Part shown: one piece after another, positions 1 through 7,234 of the stretch
Layout: every line of letters starts with the position of its first letter
How positions within the stretch are numbered: position 1 is the first letter of the stretch
DNA from: JBPRGG01 sp051418075
Lineage (GTDB): Bacteria > Bacteroidota > Bacteroidia > Cytophagales > Cyclobacteriaceae
Length of the DNA stretch: 64,000 nucleotides
Direction: 5' to 3'
Assembly (NCBI GenBank): GCA_051418075.1
Contig: JBPRGG010000125.1
Span: forward strand, 10,731 to 74,730
Translations under genes and position numbers: made by a program
The notes under the pieces: generated by a model
The model's database searches: none
What the model was told of the DNA's origin: nothing
What the model saw: only the letters and a program-made list of their open reading frames with translations

Positions 1-1
1 C

Positions 2-334
2 GCAGGAGCTCTTCTTCCAAACCGAGATACGGTTGATTTACGGATTATCAGGGAAGTTCAAGGTGGTTTTGCAACATATGAAGGTAAAAGCTATAAAAGG
101 TTTCATAATGTAGTCGACACAGCTATAGTTTGTGGAATTATTGATACACAAAATGATGTTGGTGGGTGGCCTGAGCTGAAAAGTACTCCAGCACCTATTG
201 ACACAGACCGTGACGGTATGCCTGATGATTGGGAAGATAAAAATAATTTAGATAAGTCAAATCCAGATGATAGAAATTACATTTCACCAGATGGATATAC
301 TATGTTAGAACTATATTTAAATAGCATTAAATAG
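2..334 (+). CDS. pectate lyase-like protein, C-terminal part (cut by window edge)
   Basis: An open frame enters from the left edge and ends with TAG at 332-334. It encodes about 110 residues. The early stretch GALLPNRDTVDLRI matches the conserved 'P-x-RD-x-VD-x-R' block near the end of family 1 pectate lyases of Bacteroidota. The tail (DTDRDGMPDDWE, then YTMLELYLNSIK) is the Asp-rich, thrombospondin-type-3-like ending these lyases often carry. The family cleaves pectin or related uronic-acid polymers by beta-elimination outside the cell or in the periplasm. The catalytic core lies outside the window, so activity cannot be judged. It would fit the polysaccharide-degrading repertoire further along. 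Confidence 0.7.
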   Translation, partial: AGALLPNRDTVDLRIIREVQGGFATYEGKSYKRFHNVVDTAIVCGIIDTQNDVGGWPELKSTPAPIDTDRDGMPDDWEDKNNLDKSNPDDRNYISPDGYTMLELYLNSIK

Positions 335-480
335 TTCGCAGGTCGGCACAAAACGCGGTCATAAGTATAGTGGGGGCTGTGGTATATTTGACATGAGTGC
401 ATTTAATAAACATATCAACTTTTTTGATAGGTAAGAACTTCGAATCCCCGCACTACTCATATCGCCATCCGTTGTAAGAC
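335..480 (+). repeat. candidate interspersed inter-gene element (cassette-border-like)
   Basis: This stretch between the lyase tail and the first GNAT contains a G-rich block (gtgggggctgtgg, near 370), a C-rich block (ccccgcactactcat, 446-460) and ends with gccatccgttgtaagac. From memory, similar non-coding elements recur between small accessory genes in Cytophagales and Flavobacteriia; this cannot be confirmed here. The right end TTGTAAG (472-478) is matched in inverted orientation by CTTACAA at 1452-1458, just after the second GNAT. The two GNAT genes may therefore be a mobile cassette unit. Confidence 0.4.
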
Positions 481-505
481 AAGGAGGCAGAAACATAATG
501 TTAAC

Positions 506-946
506 ATGGAAAATATTAGGTTAAGAAAAGCAACAAGTAAAGACAGAGACATTGTAGTTGACTTTGCTTATAGTCTTGATATGGACGAATATATCAAACT
601 AAAACGAGAAGAAAAGATTACAAAAGCAATATTTAATGACGGATGCTTTCTCGTTTTAGCAGATAACAGAGAAGTTGGATTTGTGTTTTTTGATTACCGT
701 TTTTTTGATCAAGGGTGGATAGAGCTGATTATCCTGGGCGAAGAATATAGGGGCAAAGGGATAGCTGGAAAAGTATTTGACCTTATATGTAAGCAATGTA
801 AGTCAGATAAAGTTTTCACTTCTACAAATCGTTCAAATACTCAAATGCAAAAGGCTCTGACCAAAGCTAATTTCTCTTTTGCAGGTGAACTAAACGGATT
901 AGATGATGGAGATCCTGAACTTTTTTATTACAGACTAACCAAGTAA
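506..946 (+). CDS. GNAT family N-acetyltransferase
   Basis: The 146-residue product is a single GNAT domain that would transfer an acetyl group from acetyl-CoA to an unidentified amine. Acetyl-CoA-binding motif A is clear: beta-strand WIELIIL, then EEYRGKGIAG with R82-G-K-G-I-A. An earlier ATG at 498 is out of frame and stops at once, so 506 is the start. AAGGAGG at 481-487 is a strong Shine-Dalgarno-like string but lies 18 bases upstream, too far to be certain. The next GNAT follows after 19 bases, so the pair is probably co-transcribed. The substrate (antibiotic, protein N-terminus or small molecule) cannot be inferred. Confidence 0.85.
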   Translation: MENIRLRKATSKDRDIVVDFAYSLDMDEYIKLKREEKITKAIFNDGCFLVLADNREVGFVFFDYRFFDQGWIELIILGEEYRGKGIAGKVFDLICKQCKSDKVFTSTNRSNTQMQKALTKANFSFAGELNGLDDGDPELFYYRLTK

Positions 947-965
947 AAGCTCTATTGAAAAGGAT

Positions 966-1448
966 ATGACATTAAGAGAACTAAAGAAAACCGAATCAGA
1001 TTTTTTAGCGGACATGCTCTATGAAGCGATTTTCATTCCAGAAGGACATGACCCTTTGCCACAAGAAGTCATTATGGACAAATCATTGTCTAAATACATT
1101 GAAAAATGGGGAAAAGACAAATTTGACATTGCCTTGGTTATGGAAATTGACAATCAACTTGTTGGAGCAATTTGGGGACGACTATTAACAGACGAGAACA
1201 AAGGGTTTGGGTATGTGGACAACAGAACACCAGAGTTGAGTATGGCAGTCAAACACGAATATCGGAACCAAGGAATTGGAACCGAATTGATCAAGGCAAT
1301 CGCTTTCGAGTATCAAAAAATCGGAGTGGAATATTTATCGCTTAGTGTTGACAGGGCAAACAATGCTTTAAACTTGTATAAACGGATTGGTTACGAAATA
1401 GTAGAAGAGACAGAGACTTCTTGGACAATGATAAAAAGAATAAAATAA
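966..1448 (+). CDS. GNAT family N-acetyltransferase (RimI-like)
   Basis: This 160-residue protein is a second, different GNAT. Motif A is LSMAVKHEYRNQGIG with R100-N-Q-G-I-G, and motif B is LSLSVDRANNALNLYKRIGY, the typical 'N-x-A-x-x-L-Y-x-x-x-G-F/Y' acceptor-side block. It resembles the RimI-like acetyltransferases common in accessory DNA. It follows the first GNAT by 19 bases, suggesting one transcript. Immediately after its stop the sequence aacggcttacaa begins, which mirrors the right end of the element before the first GNAT. Substrate unknown. Confidence 0.85.
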   Translation: MTLRELKKTESDFLADMLYEAIFIPEGHDPLPQEVIMDKSLSKYIEKWGKDKFDIALVMEIDNQLVGAIWGRLLTDENKGFGYVDNRTPELSMAVKHEYRNQGIGTELIKAIAFEYQKIGVEYLSLSVDRANNALNLYKRIGYEIVEETETSWTMIKRIK

Positions 1449-1720
1449 CGGCTTACAATAATAAGGAATCAAACCCAGGTGGGCCAGGGGGGGGGCCACT
1501 GAGTTTTTCCTGGTGTTGAACCAAAACGTGATGATAAGTTAAGGCATATGTGTAGTTCTAATCGGACTTTTTCCTGGTTGTTGGTCTGGAAATGTTTTGA
1601 TAAAAAAATTTAACTGATCAAAGAAGAAGTGCTATACATATGCCTGTCCTTTATTCGGTTCCGGTTTTTTAATTAGATTTGTATATTAACAAAAACATAA
1701 GTATTAATTATCCATTGAAT
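1449..1720. other. intergenic region with a G9 run and a terminator-like repeat
   Basis: No gene is seen here. It starts with the inverted CTTACAA (1452-1458), then an uninterrupted run of nine G (1487-1495), unusual in this AT-leaning DNA. At 1551-1584 lies a 34-base stretch that matches 27 of 34 positions with the sequence spanning the terminator after the next gene (2739-2772). The upstream copy lacks the complementary left arm, so it looks like a broken duplicate of that terminator region. Confidence 0.5.
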
Positions 1721-2707
1721 ATGAAAAATTTAAAAACTATCTTGATGCTAGCTGTTTTTACAATGGTTGGTATTTCTTCTTTACAAGCACAACGCGTTGA
1801 AAGTGATTCTGATCTGATTGGAAAATGGGATCTTACCATAGTCATGGAAAAAGATCAATTAGAGAACCTTGGCATTTTCAGGCATGGACTCATGGCATCT
1901 GATGGATTCCCCGCTTGGTTGCAAGTTAAATTATCTGGTTTTTCTACGCTTGTTGGCTATTACGTTGGCTATGAGGGAAGTGCAAGACCAATTGCCGAAG
2001 TTCATTATGATGCCGATAAAGATAAATATCACTTCACCATTCCTCCCCAATGGATGGATATTGATGATATCTATTTTGAATTTAGTCTAAAAGACGATAA
2101 GCTTACAGGGTATAAATTACTCGACGGGAACAAACTTCAATTTACCGGTGTTCGTGCACCAAGTTTAGAAAGAAAAGAGCCACCGGTGTGGGGTAATCCA
2201 ATTAATTTACTTACTGAAAATATGGATCATTGGATTATTCCGGAGAATAATAAATTCAAAATGGTTGATGGTATCATGATGAATCCGGAAAAAGGCGGTA
2301 ACTTGATTACAACCCAAAAATTTGATGATTTTAAACTCAGTTTAGAATTCAGGTATCCCGAAGGAAGTAATAGCGGAATTTATCTTCGTGGCCGTTATGA
2401 AGTCCAGATAGAAGATTCGAAGGGAAGAACTGATGATGTAAGTATCGGTGGCATTTACGGGTTTATTGCACCAGCGGTTAATGCAGCCAAAAAACCAGGA
2501 GAGTGGCAAACTTACGAAATTACATTAGTTGGAAGACATGTCACGATTGTGCATAACGGGATTGCAACTGTCTCTAACCGTGTGATTCCCGGTATAACAG
2601 GCGGATCCCTTAACAGTAATGAAGGTGAACCAGGGCCTATAATGATTCAGGGAGATCATGGACCTATTGACTTTCGTAAATTTGTTATAACACCTTCTGT
2701 GAACTAA
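1721..2707 (+). CDS. secreted DUF1080 (3-keto-disaccharide hydrolase-type) protein
   Basis: The product is about 328 residues. The start is placed at ATG 1721 because a signal peptide (MKNLKTILMLAVFTMV...LQAQ) begins there; an in-frame TTG at 1679 would add an unlikely leader. The C-terminal half, from about residue 150, is a DUF1080 concanavalin-like sandwich: FRYPEGSNSGIYLRGRYEVQIEDS is the family's signature region, followed by the GEWQTYEI strand. Some DUF1080 members hydrolyse 3-keto-glycosides made by Gfo/Idh/MocA oxidoreductases; such an oxidoreductase is encoded at 10006-11322. The N-terminal half (residues 25-150) is not assigned. A Rho-independent terminator follows. Confidence 0.8.
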   Translation: MKNLKTILMLAVFTMVGISSLQAQRVESDSDLIGKWDLTIVMEKDQLENLGIFRHGLMASDGFPAWLQVKLSGFSTLVGYYVGYEGSARPIAEVHYDADKDKYHFTIPPQWMDIDDIYFEFSLKDDKLTGYKLLDGNKLQFTGVRAPSLERKEPPVWGNPINLLTENMDHWIIPENNKFKMVDGIMMNPEKGGNLITTQKFDDFKLSLEFRYPEGSNSGIYLRGRYEVQIEDSKGRTDDVSIGGIYGFIAPAVNAAKKPGEWQTYEITLVGRHVTIVHNGIATVSNRVIPGITGGSLNSNEGEPGPIMIQGDHGPIDFRKFVITPSVN

Positions 2708-2729
2708 CGCCTTTTTAAGAAAAGCTAAG

Positions 2730-2761
2730 GTTCATTTATGTAGTTCTAAATGAACTTTTTT
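2730..2761 (+). terminator. Rho-independent terminator after the DUF1080 gene
   Basis: GTTCATTT (2730-2737) pairs perfectly with AAATGAAC (2748-2755) across a 10-base loop and is followed by TTTTTT. It lies 22 bases past the DUF1080 stop. Confidence 0.8.
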
Positions 2762-2892
2762 CTGGCTTTAGGTATATTGAAGCAAAAATCGACATCAAAG
2801 GTTTTTGCTTTTACATCCTAAAGTTTTGTGTAGAATTACGGTATTAAAAAAAATAATTCAAAATATTTTTATGTGGGCTCAATTTAGTATAA

Positions 2893-2917
2893 TATTGCAG
2901 TATCAATAATTGCAATA
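2893..2917. promoter_or_regulatory. candidate MarR operator upstream of the marR-like gene
   Basis: TATTGCA (2893-2899) and TGCAATA (2911-2917) form a perfect 7-base inverted repeat with an 11-base spacer, ending just before the start codon at 2921. The spacer also holds TATCAAT, a half-site repeated around the start and in the palindrome at 3365-3376. MarR proteins usually bind such palindromes and repress their own gene. Confidence 0.45.
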
Positions 2918-2920
2918 TCA

Positions 2921-3346
2921 ATGAATCTTGAATCTGTCATTTTATTTCAAATAGATAAAACCAGTAAAATATCCAAATTATATTCTCAACGTGAATTTGA
3001 CAGGTTAGGACTTAGTATTACTGTAGAACAATGGATTTTATTAAAGACAATTCATGAAAATCAAGGCCTGACTCAAAATGATTTGGCTATAAAGTCATTA
3101 AGAGATCCTGCCTCAATCACCCGAACCCTTGATTTGTTGAGTAAGAAAGATTTGATTGAAAGAAAATCTGTTCCTGGAAACAGGAGGCAATATCATATAT
3201 TTCTGCGTAAACATGGTGATAATTTTATCCGACAACATCTTCCTGTGATCAATGCACATCGGGCCAAAAGTGTAGAAGGATTTTCTCCGGAAGAACTGGA
3301 AAGTCTGGGCCAGATGTTGATTCGAATACAAAAAAATATGGGTTAA
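2921..3346 (+). CDS. MarR family transcriptional regulator
   Basis: The 141-residue protein has the MarR winged-helix fold: helix LGLSITVEQWILLKTI (from about 30), recognition region LTQNDLAIKSLRDPASITRTLDLLSKKDLIER and wing KSVPGNRRQYHIFL (to about 100), then the C-terminal dimerisation helix. The family binds short palindromes as a dimer and is released by small molecules or oxidants. Palindromes sit on both sides of the gene (2893-2917 and 3365-3376). It therefore probably controls itself and the following DOMON and NTF2-like genes. The inducer is unknown. Confidence 0.88.
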   Translation: MNLESVILFQIDKTSKISKLYSQREFDRLGLSITVEQWILLKTIHENQGLTQNDLAIKSLRDPASITRTLDLLSKKDLIERKSVPGNRRQYHIFLRKHGDNFIRQHLPVINAHRAKSVEGFSPEELESLGQMLIRIQKNMG

Positions 3347-3364
3347 AAAAATTTATCTTTTAAA

Positions 3365-3376
3365 TTGATATATCAA
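3365..3376. promoter_or_regulatory. perfect 12-bp palindrome TTGATATATCAA, possible operator
   Basis: The palindrome lies 18 bases after the MarR gene and 63 bases before the DOMON gene. It shares the TATCAA half-site with the region upstream of the regulator, suggesting one protein binds both places. Confidence 0.4.
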
Positions 3377-3438
3377 TATTTGATTATGCAATAATTAAGG
3401 TGTTGCCAGTCTACATGCTGGCCTGGATTTATAACTAA

Positions 3439-3945
3439 ATGATAATAATGAAAACAATGATATCCTTATGTTTCCTGATGGCAATAAGCCTGAGCCACAA
3501 ACAGGATATGAAGCATACCATCAGCAAAAACAAAATGACTGTACGATGGCAGGTGGAAGGCGATCTCATTCATTTTGAAATGGAAGCACCCACCAAAGGT
3601 TGGGTGGCCATTGGGTTTAACGAAACTGATCAAATTACAGGGGCTTATTTATTGATGGGAAGAGTGCGCCATAACAAGACCGAGGTATTAGAACATTTCA
3701 CTGAAAGTCCTGGCAATTACCATCCCCTGGAAAATTATGGAATTGTAAATCAGGTGAGAAATATAAGTGGAACTGAAAAGGATGGAAGGACAACGTTGAA
3801 ATTTTCTATTCCGCTAACACCTGCCAGCAGATATCATAAAAAACTGTGGACAGGTAAGCAATGGTGGCTGATCTTGGCCTATAGCCGGGAGGATGATTTT
3901 CAGCATCATTCTGTAATGAGAACTTCTGAAAGCATCAAATTATGA
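3439..3945 (+). CDS. DOMON domain-containing protein
   Basis: Most of this 168-residue protein is one DOMON domain, a beta-sandwich that in other proteins binds heme or sugar. Recognisable blocks are MTVRWQVEGDLIHFEMEAPTKGWVAIGFN (residues about 32-60), the ITGAYLLMGRV strand and WWLILAYSREDDFQHHSVM near the end, whose paired His/Met are typical heme-ligand candidates. An N-terminal hydrophobic stretch (start at 3439, or 3448 after an internal ATG) suggests export, but the signal is weak. It lies between a candidate MarR operator and an NTF2-like gene. A role in periplasmic redox or electron transfer is inference. Confidence 0.72.
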   Translation: MIIMKTMISLCFLMAISLSHKQDMKHTISKNKMTVRWQVEGDLIHFEMEAPTKGWVAIGFNETDQITGAYLLMGRVRHNKTEVLEHFTESPGNYHPLENYGIVNQVRNISGTEKDGRTTLKFSIPLTPASRYHKKLWTGKQWWLILAYSREDDFQHHSVMRTSESIKL

Positions 3946-3970
3946 AACCATATTATAAACTAATAAACAT

Positions 3971-4405
3971 ATGAAACAAATGAAAAAAAGAATGCTTCTA
4001 AGCTTGATGGCAATTTTTGCAGTAGTACAAGGTCAAGCGCAATCTACCGAAGAAAAGCACATTAAAGAAACAATTATGGCTTTTTCCAAAGCGGGTGATC
4101 AAAGTGATGCTGTCAAATTAGCTTCCTTTCTGGATGATAATTATCAATTGGTTATGAATCAGTTATTCGGCAGTAGTAAAGTATCCATCATGCCTAAAGA
4201 TGTATATCTTGAAAAAATCAGGTCTAAAGAATTTGGTGGAGATCAGAGAAAAGTAGAGATTGAATCAATGCTGCTGAATGGTACCAATGCAAGTGCAAAG
4301 GTTCGGTTTATTGGTTCAAAAATGACATTTATATCTATTATCACCCTGATAAAAAATCCGGATGGAAATTGGAAGCTGATAGGTGAAATACCGGTGGTAT
4401 TATGA
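3971..4405 (+). CDS. secreted NTF2-like protein (putative lumazine-binding type)
   Basis: The 144-residue product has a signal peptide (MKQMKKRMLLSLMAIFAVVQGQAQ). It is followed by a cone-shaped NTF2/SnoaL-like fold: helix EKHIKETIMAFSKAGDQSDAVKLASFLDDNYQLVMNQ, strands KVEIESMLLNGTNASAKVRF and the closing FISIITLIKNPDGNWKLIGE. This pattern fits the 'putative lumazine-binding' subfamily found in Bacteroidota, whose true ligand is unknown. It starts 25 bases after the DOMON gene and probably belongs to the same MarR-controlled unit. A strong terminator follows at 4459. Confidence 0.65.
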   Translation: MKQMKKRMLLSLMAIFAVVQGQAQSTEEKHIKETIMAFSKAGDQSDAVKLASFLDDNYQLVMNQLFGSSKVSIMPKDVYLEKIRSKEFGGDQRKVEIESMLLNGTNASAKVRFIGSKMTFISIITLIKNPDGNWKLIGEIPVVL

Positions 4406-4458
4406 TATGCTGTATGATCTTAACAGATAATTTTTGAAACCAAATCAATGAAAGGTAT

Positions 4459-4500
4459 AGCAGCTAAAATAGTTAAGCACTTTTTTAGCTGCTTTTTTAT
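4459..4500 (+). terminator. Rho-independent terminator after the MarR/DOMON/NTF2 unit
   Basis: AGCAGCTAAAA (4459-4469) pairs perfectly with TTTTAGCTGCT (4483-4493), loop 13 bases, followed by TTTTT. It closes the transcript of the MarR-DOMON-NTF2 group. Confidence 0.85.
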
Positions 4501-4873
4501 TAATAAAAACAAATGATCCGCAGCAATCTTTGTATTCCTTTTTTGTAATCAGCTTATTTTGAATTTGAAAATTTAAAGGATTGTTTAATAAATCAATCTT
4601 TGTACTTTTCAAACCTTCCCCTGCTTTCTGCCTGATTCCTGCCTCCTTTATTTAATTTCAATCAGCACAAAAAATTCTGAAATTCCGGGGTAACCTTTAC
4701 CGGCTCAGAGCAATACGATCTTAAATATATGCAGGAAAACGACAGGAATACCTGTCTGCCAGTAACAATTATCATCAAAAAACATGAAACGAATTAGTGG
4801 AGACCAGCAAACACTATAAAACACGGGGCGATTCCGAAAAGCCAAATGAGTAGGAAATAAAATAAAGCATATC
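4501..4873. other. intergenic region, no gene recognised
   Basis: AT-rich sequence between the terminator and the Bor-like lipoprotein gene. The string caatctttgta occurs twice (near 4526 and 4592); it resembles the Bacteroidota -7 box TAnnTTTG but lacks its first T and has no well-spaced -33 partner. An antisense open frame of 82 codons here has no family features and was not called. Confidence 0.4.
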
Positions 4874-5188
4874 ATGAAATCATTAAAATCCTTAGTAATC
4901 AATCTTATGTTTATCACTTTTTTAACCAGCAGTTTACCTGCCTGTATGACCACTAAAACAAGTGTGGGTCAATATAGAGAAACCTTCGGTGAAGAATATA
5001 AATATGCCAAAGGCAAACAATTTTGGCTTTTCTGGGGGTTAATTCCCCTGGGCAGAACCAATGTCAATACCCCTGGAGATGGTAATTGTGAAGTGATTAC
5101 CCGGTATAATTTTGGAGATATTCTGATAAGTGGTTTGACTGCGGGTCTTGTAACTTCTTATACCATTAAAGTCCGGGCAAAGCGATGA
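4874..5188 (+). CDS. Bor-like small lipoprotein
   Basis: The product is 104 residues with a lipoprotein signal peptide ending in the lipobox SLPAC, so it should be anchored in a membrane through Cys24. The mature part is short: C-MTTKTSVGQ, a hydrophobic FWLFWGLIPLG, and the closing GDILISGLTAGLVTSYTIKVRAKR. This pattern resembles the Bor family (phage lambda Bor serum-resistance lipoprotein and bacterial relatives), whose molecular function is unknown outside that phage context. The gene stands alone, about 100 bases before the truncated AraC-type gene. Confidence 0.6.
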   Translation: MKSLKSLVINLMFITFLTSSLPACMTTKTSVGQYRETFGEEYKYAKGKQFWLFWGLIPLGRTNVNTPGDGNCEVITRYNFGDILISGLTAGLVTSYTIKVRAKR

Positions 5189-5294
5189 ATTTATACAAAA
5201 ACCTGTAATCTGGATACAATTATCCTGTATTTGGCTATTTACTTTGCTTCAAAAGATGACGTTCTTTGTATCAGAACGCTAAACAAGGAAAGCA

Positions 5295-5732
5295 ATGGTT
5301 TACAGGGTAAATACCATTTATGAATTACACCAGCTGGCTGGTCTGGAAAAACCAAAACATCCGCTGGTTACGGTGATAAACTATTCCAAAGTGAAAGTAG
5401 CACAGGCGCCTCAGTCAGCCCGTTTTATTTGCAGTTTTTATACCATTAATTTCAAAAAATACTGCCAGTTTATGTATGGCCGGCAACCTTTCGACCATCA
5501 GGATGGCACCTTGCATTGTACAGCTCCGGAACAAATGATCACCTTCGACCGCAGCCAAGAAGAAAAAGGATCGGAAGGCTGGGGCTTATATTTTCATCCG
5601 GAACTGATCAGAAATACCTGCCTGGCCGCCAAAATTAGAGAATATTCCTTCTTTTCTTATGGCGAAAATGAAGCTTTACATCTTTCGGATCAGGAAAAAC
5701 ACATGCTGCTCACCATTCGATACGTAGGGTAA
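5295..5732 (+). pseudogene. AraC-family regulator, N-terminal fragment lacking the HTH domain
   Basis: The 145 residues match the ligand-sensing N-terminal half of AraC-type regulators: ARFICSFYTINFKKYCQFMYGRQPFDHQDGTL..PEQMI, the GWGLYFHPELIRNT strand, and LSDQEKHMLLTI at the start of the inter-domain helix. The reading then runs into unrelated RYVG and a stop. Full-length members carry about 150 more residues with two helix-turn-helix motifs and the R-Y-F/Y DNA-binding block; none is found downstream. The gene is therefore truncated and probably cannot bind DNA. The break abuts a second fragment, a GNAT C-terminus at 5791, so a deletion probably joined the two remnants. Confidence 0.72.
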
Positions 5733-5790
5733 ATTGCTGTTAGACCAAAGATCTACCCAATGCAGAATTATATCGAATTAGCCCAAAAGA

Positions 5791-5982
5791 ATGGGGTGGT
5801 ACTACATGACCGGGGACCCTGTCAGTTTTGTGGAGCTGCCACAAGCCGGGGGTAAAAAACTGATGGATTTTGCTATCAATCAGCTAAAGGCTGATAAAGT
5901 AGATGTAAATGAACAAAATAACCGGGCTGTTAAATTTTATCCAAATCTGGAATTCAAGGTGTATGAGCGAACCAAAGAATAA
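5791..5982 (+). pseudogene. GNAT acetyltransferase, C-terminal fragment
   Basis: About 45 residues at the end of this frame, GKKLMDFAINQLKADKVDVNEQNNRAVKFYPNLEFKVYERTKE, match the C-terminal half of GNAT enzymes, including the DVNEQN-x-x-AV-x-FY motif B. The acetyl-CoA-binding motif A and everything before it are missing. The ATG used here is only where the open frame begins and is unlikely to be a real start. It follows the truncated AraC gene by 58 bases; both look like remnants joined by a deletion. Confidence 0.6.
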
Positions 5983-6043
5983 TACCGGAAAATTGATTAA
6001 ATTGACATCCTGAACTACAGTTTCTTAATTTGGACCAATTTTT

Positions 6044-6751
6044 ATGAAAAAATCATCGGTAGAAGAAATCAGACAGCGTTTTGACCGGGATGTGGAGAGG
6101 TTCTCCAACCTTGAAACCGGTCAGGTGTCCACCATTGATGCGGCGCTTTCCCTGGAATTAATCACAGAAGCGGCTGGTAGGATTGTTCCTGCCGCCCAAA
6201 ACCTGCTGGATGTTGGTTGCGGAGCAGGCAATTATACTTTAAAGATGTTATCCAAATTGCCAGATTTGAATTGCACCCTGGTAGATCTGAGTAAACCTAT
6301 GCTGGAGAAAGCGCTGGAAAGGGTTTCAATGGCAAGGGCTAAAAAAGTGGAAATTTTCCAGGGCGATATCAGGCAGGTGCAACTTAAAGAAAATCATTAT
6401 GATATCATCCTGGCCGGGGCGGTATTACATCACCTGAGAGATGATCAGGATTGGGAAACCACCTTTTCCAGGTTGTATGGTTTATTAAAGCCTGGAGGAT
6501 GCCTGATGATCTCAGATTTGGTGATTCAGGACTCTGAACAAGTGAACCAATTAATTTGGCAGAAGTATGGTGAATACCTTGAACAAACAGGAGGGGAGTC
6601 TTACCGAAACCAGGTACTGGATTATATTGATCAGGAAGATTCTCCCAGGTCCTTAAATTTTCAGCTTGAATTGATGAAAAAGGTGGGATTTAGACAGGTG
6701 GAAATATTACACAAAAATTTATGTTTTGCTGCTTTTGGAGGTATAAAATAA
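6044..6751 (+). CDS. class I SAM-dependent methyltransferase
   Basis: The 235-residue enzyme has the Rossmann methyltransferase fold. SAM-binding motif I is LLDVGCGAGNYTL (residues 54-66), an acidic residue ends strand 2 (CTLVDLS), motif II is GDIRQV, and motif IV is YDIILAGAVLHHL, followed by LLKPGGCLMISDLV. It resembles small-molecule or tRNA-modifying enzymes of the Methyltransf_12/25 group; the start VEEIRQRFDRDVERFSNLETGQ is characteristic but its substrate is not known to me. It stands alone between the pseudogene pair and the sigma-factor cluster. No signal peptide, so cytoplasmic. Confidence 0.85.
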   Translation: MKKSSVEEIRQRFDRDVERFSNLETGQVSTIDAALSLELITEAAGRIVPAAQNLLDVGCGAGNYTLKMLSKLPDLNCTLVDLSKPMLEKALERVSMARAKKVEIFQGDIRQVQLKENHYDIILAGAVLHHLRDDQDWETTFSRLYGLLKPGGCLMISDLVIQDSEQVNQLIWQKYGEYLEQTGGESYRNQVLDYIDQEDSPRSLNFQLELMKKVGFRQVEILHKNLCFAAFGGIK

Positions 6752-6871
6752 CCTCAAAATTTTTCAGTTTATGTATCAATAGCTTCAGTACAATTTTGTC
6801 AAGTTCCACTTTAAATGATACCACCCTGAAGAACATGGCGTCTAATTCTATAAAATAAAAATAGTAAAATT

Positions 6872-7225
6872 ATGGATTTAGAAATGATGAACCAACTTCA
6901 GGAATTTGTGCTGGGCTTTTTGGGTATTGGCTTAAGCTTTATGGCCTTATTTATTATTTATAAGGCGATTCAATTGAAAAACCAGGAAAAAATGGCCCTG
7001 ATAGAAAAAGGTATGGAACCATCCCTGGCTGATGTGAAACCAAAAAGCACAGCCAACAACTTCAAAATAGGTTTAATGCTGATAGGTATAGCACTAGGAG
7101 TGGTTTTTGGCTACCTGTTGCATATCATTCTGCTGGTGCCTGAATTTGTAAGTTATTCCACTATGATCCTGGTTTTTTGCGGTGGATTATTAATATATTT
7201 CCATAAATCAGAATCAGCCAAATAA
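6872..7225 (+). CDS. small inner-membrane protein (DUF6249-like)
   Basis: The 117-residue product has three predicted membrane segments: GFLGIGLSFMALFIIYKAI (about 14-32), FKIGLMLIGIALGVVFGYLLHIILLV (about 64-89) and YSTMILVFCGGLLIYF. Between the first two lies the polar stretch KNQEKMALIEKGMEP, which is the feature of the DUF6249 family seen beside ECF sigma factors in Bacteroidota. It ends 9 bases before the sigma factor, so the two are almost surely co-transcribed. It may take part in signalling to that sigma factor; this is inference from position. Confidence 0.65.
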   Translation: MDLEMMNQLQEFVLGFLGIGLSFMALFIIYKAIQLKNQEKMALIEKGMEPSLADVKPKSTANNFKIGLMLIGIALGVVFGYLLHIILLVPEFVSYSTMILVFCGGLLIYFHKSESAK

Positions 7226-7234
7226 GGTGGAACA

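Noticed and set aside
1487..1495. G9 run considered as a phase-variation switch
   Set aside because: It lies between genes, over 200 bases from the next start, not in a coding frame or in a recognisable promoter spacer.
4705..4953. 82-codon minus-strand frame before the Bor-like gene
   Set aside because: It overlaps the lipoprotein signal sequence antisense and has no recognisable features.
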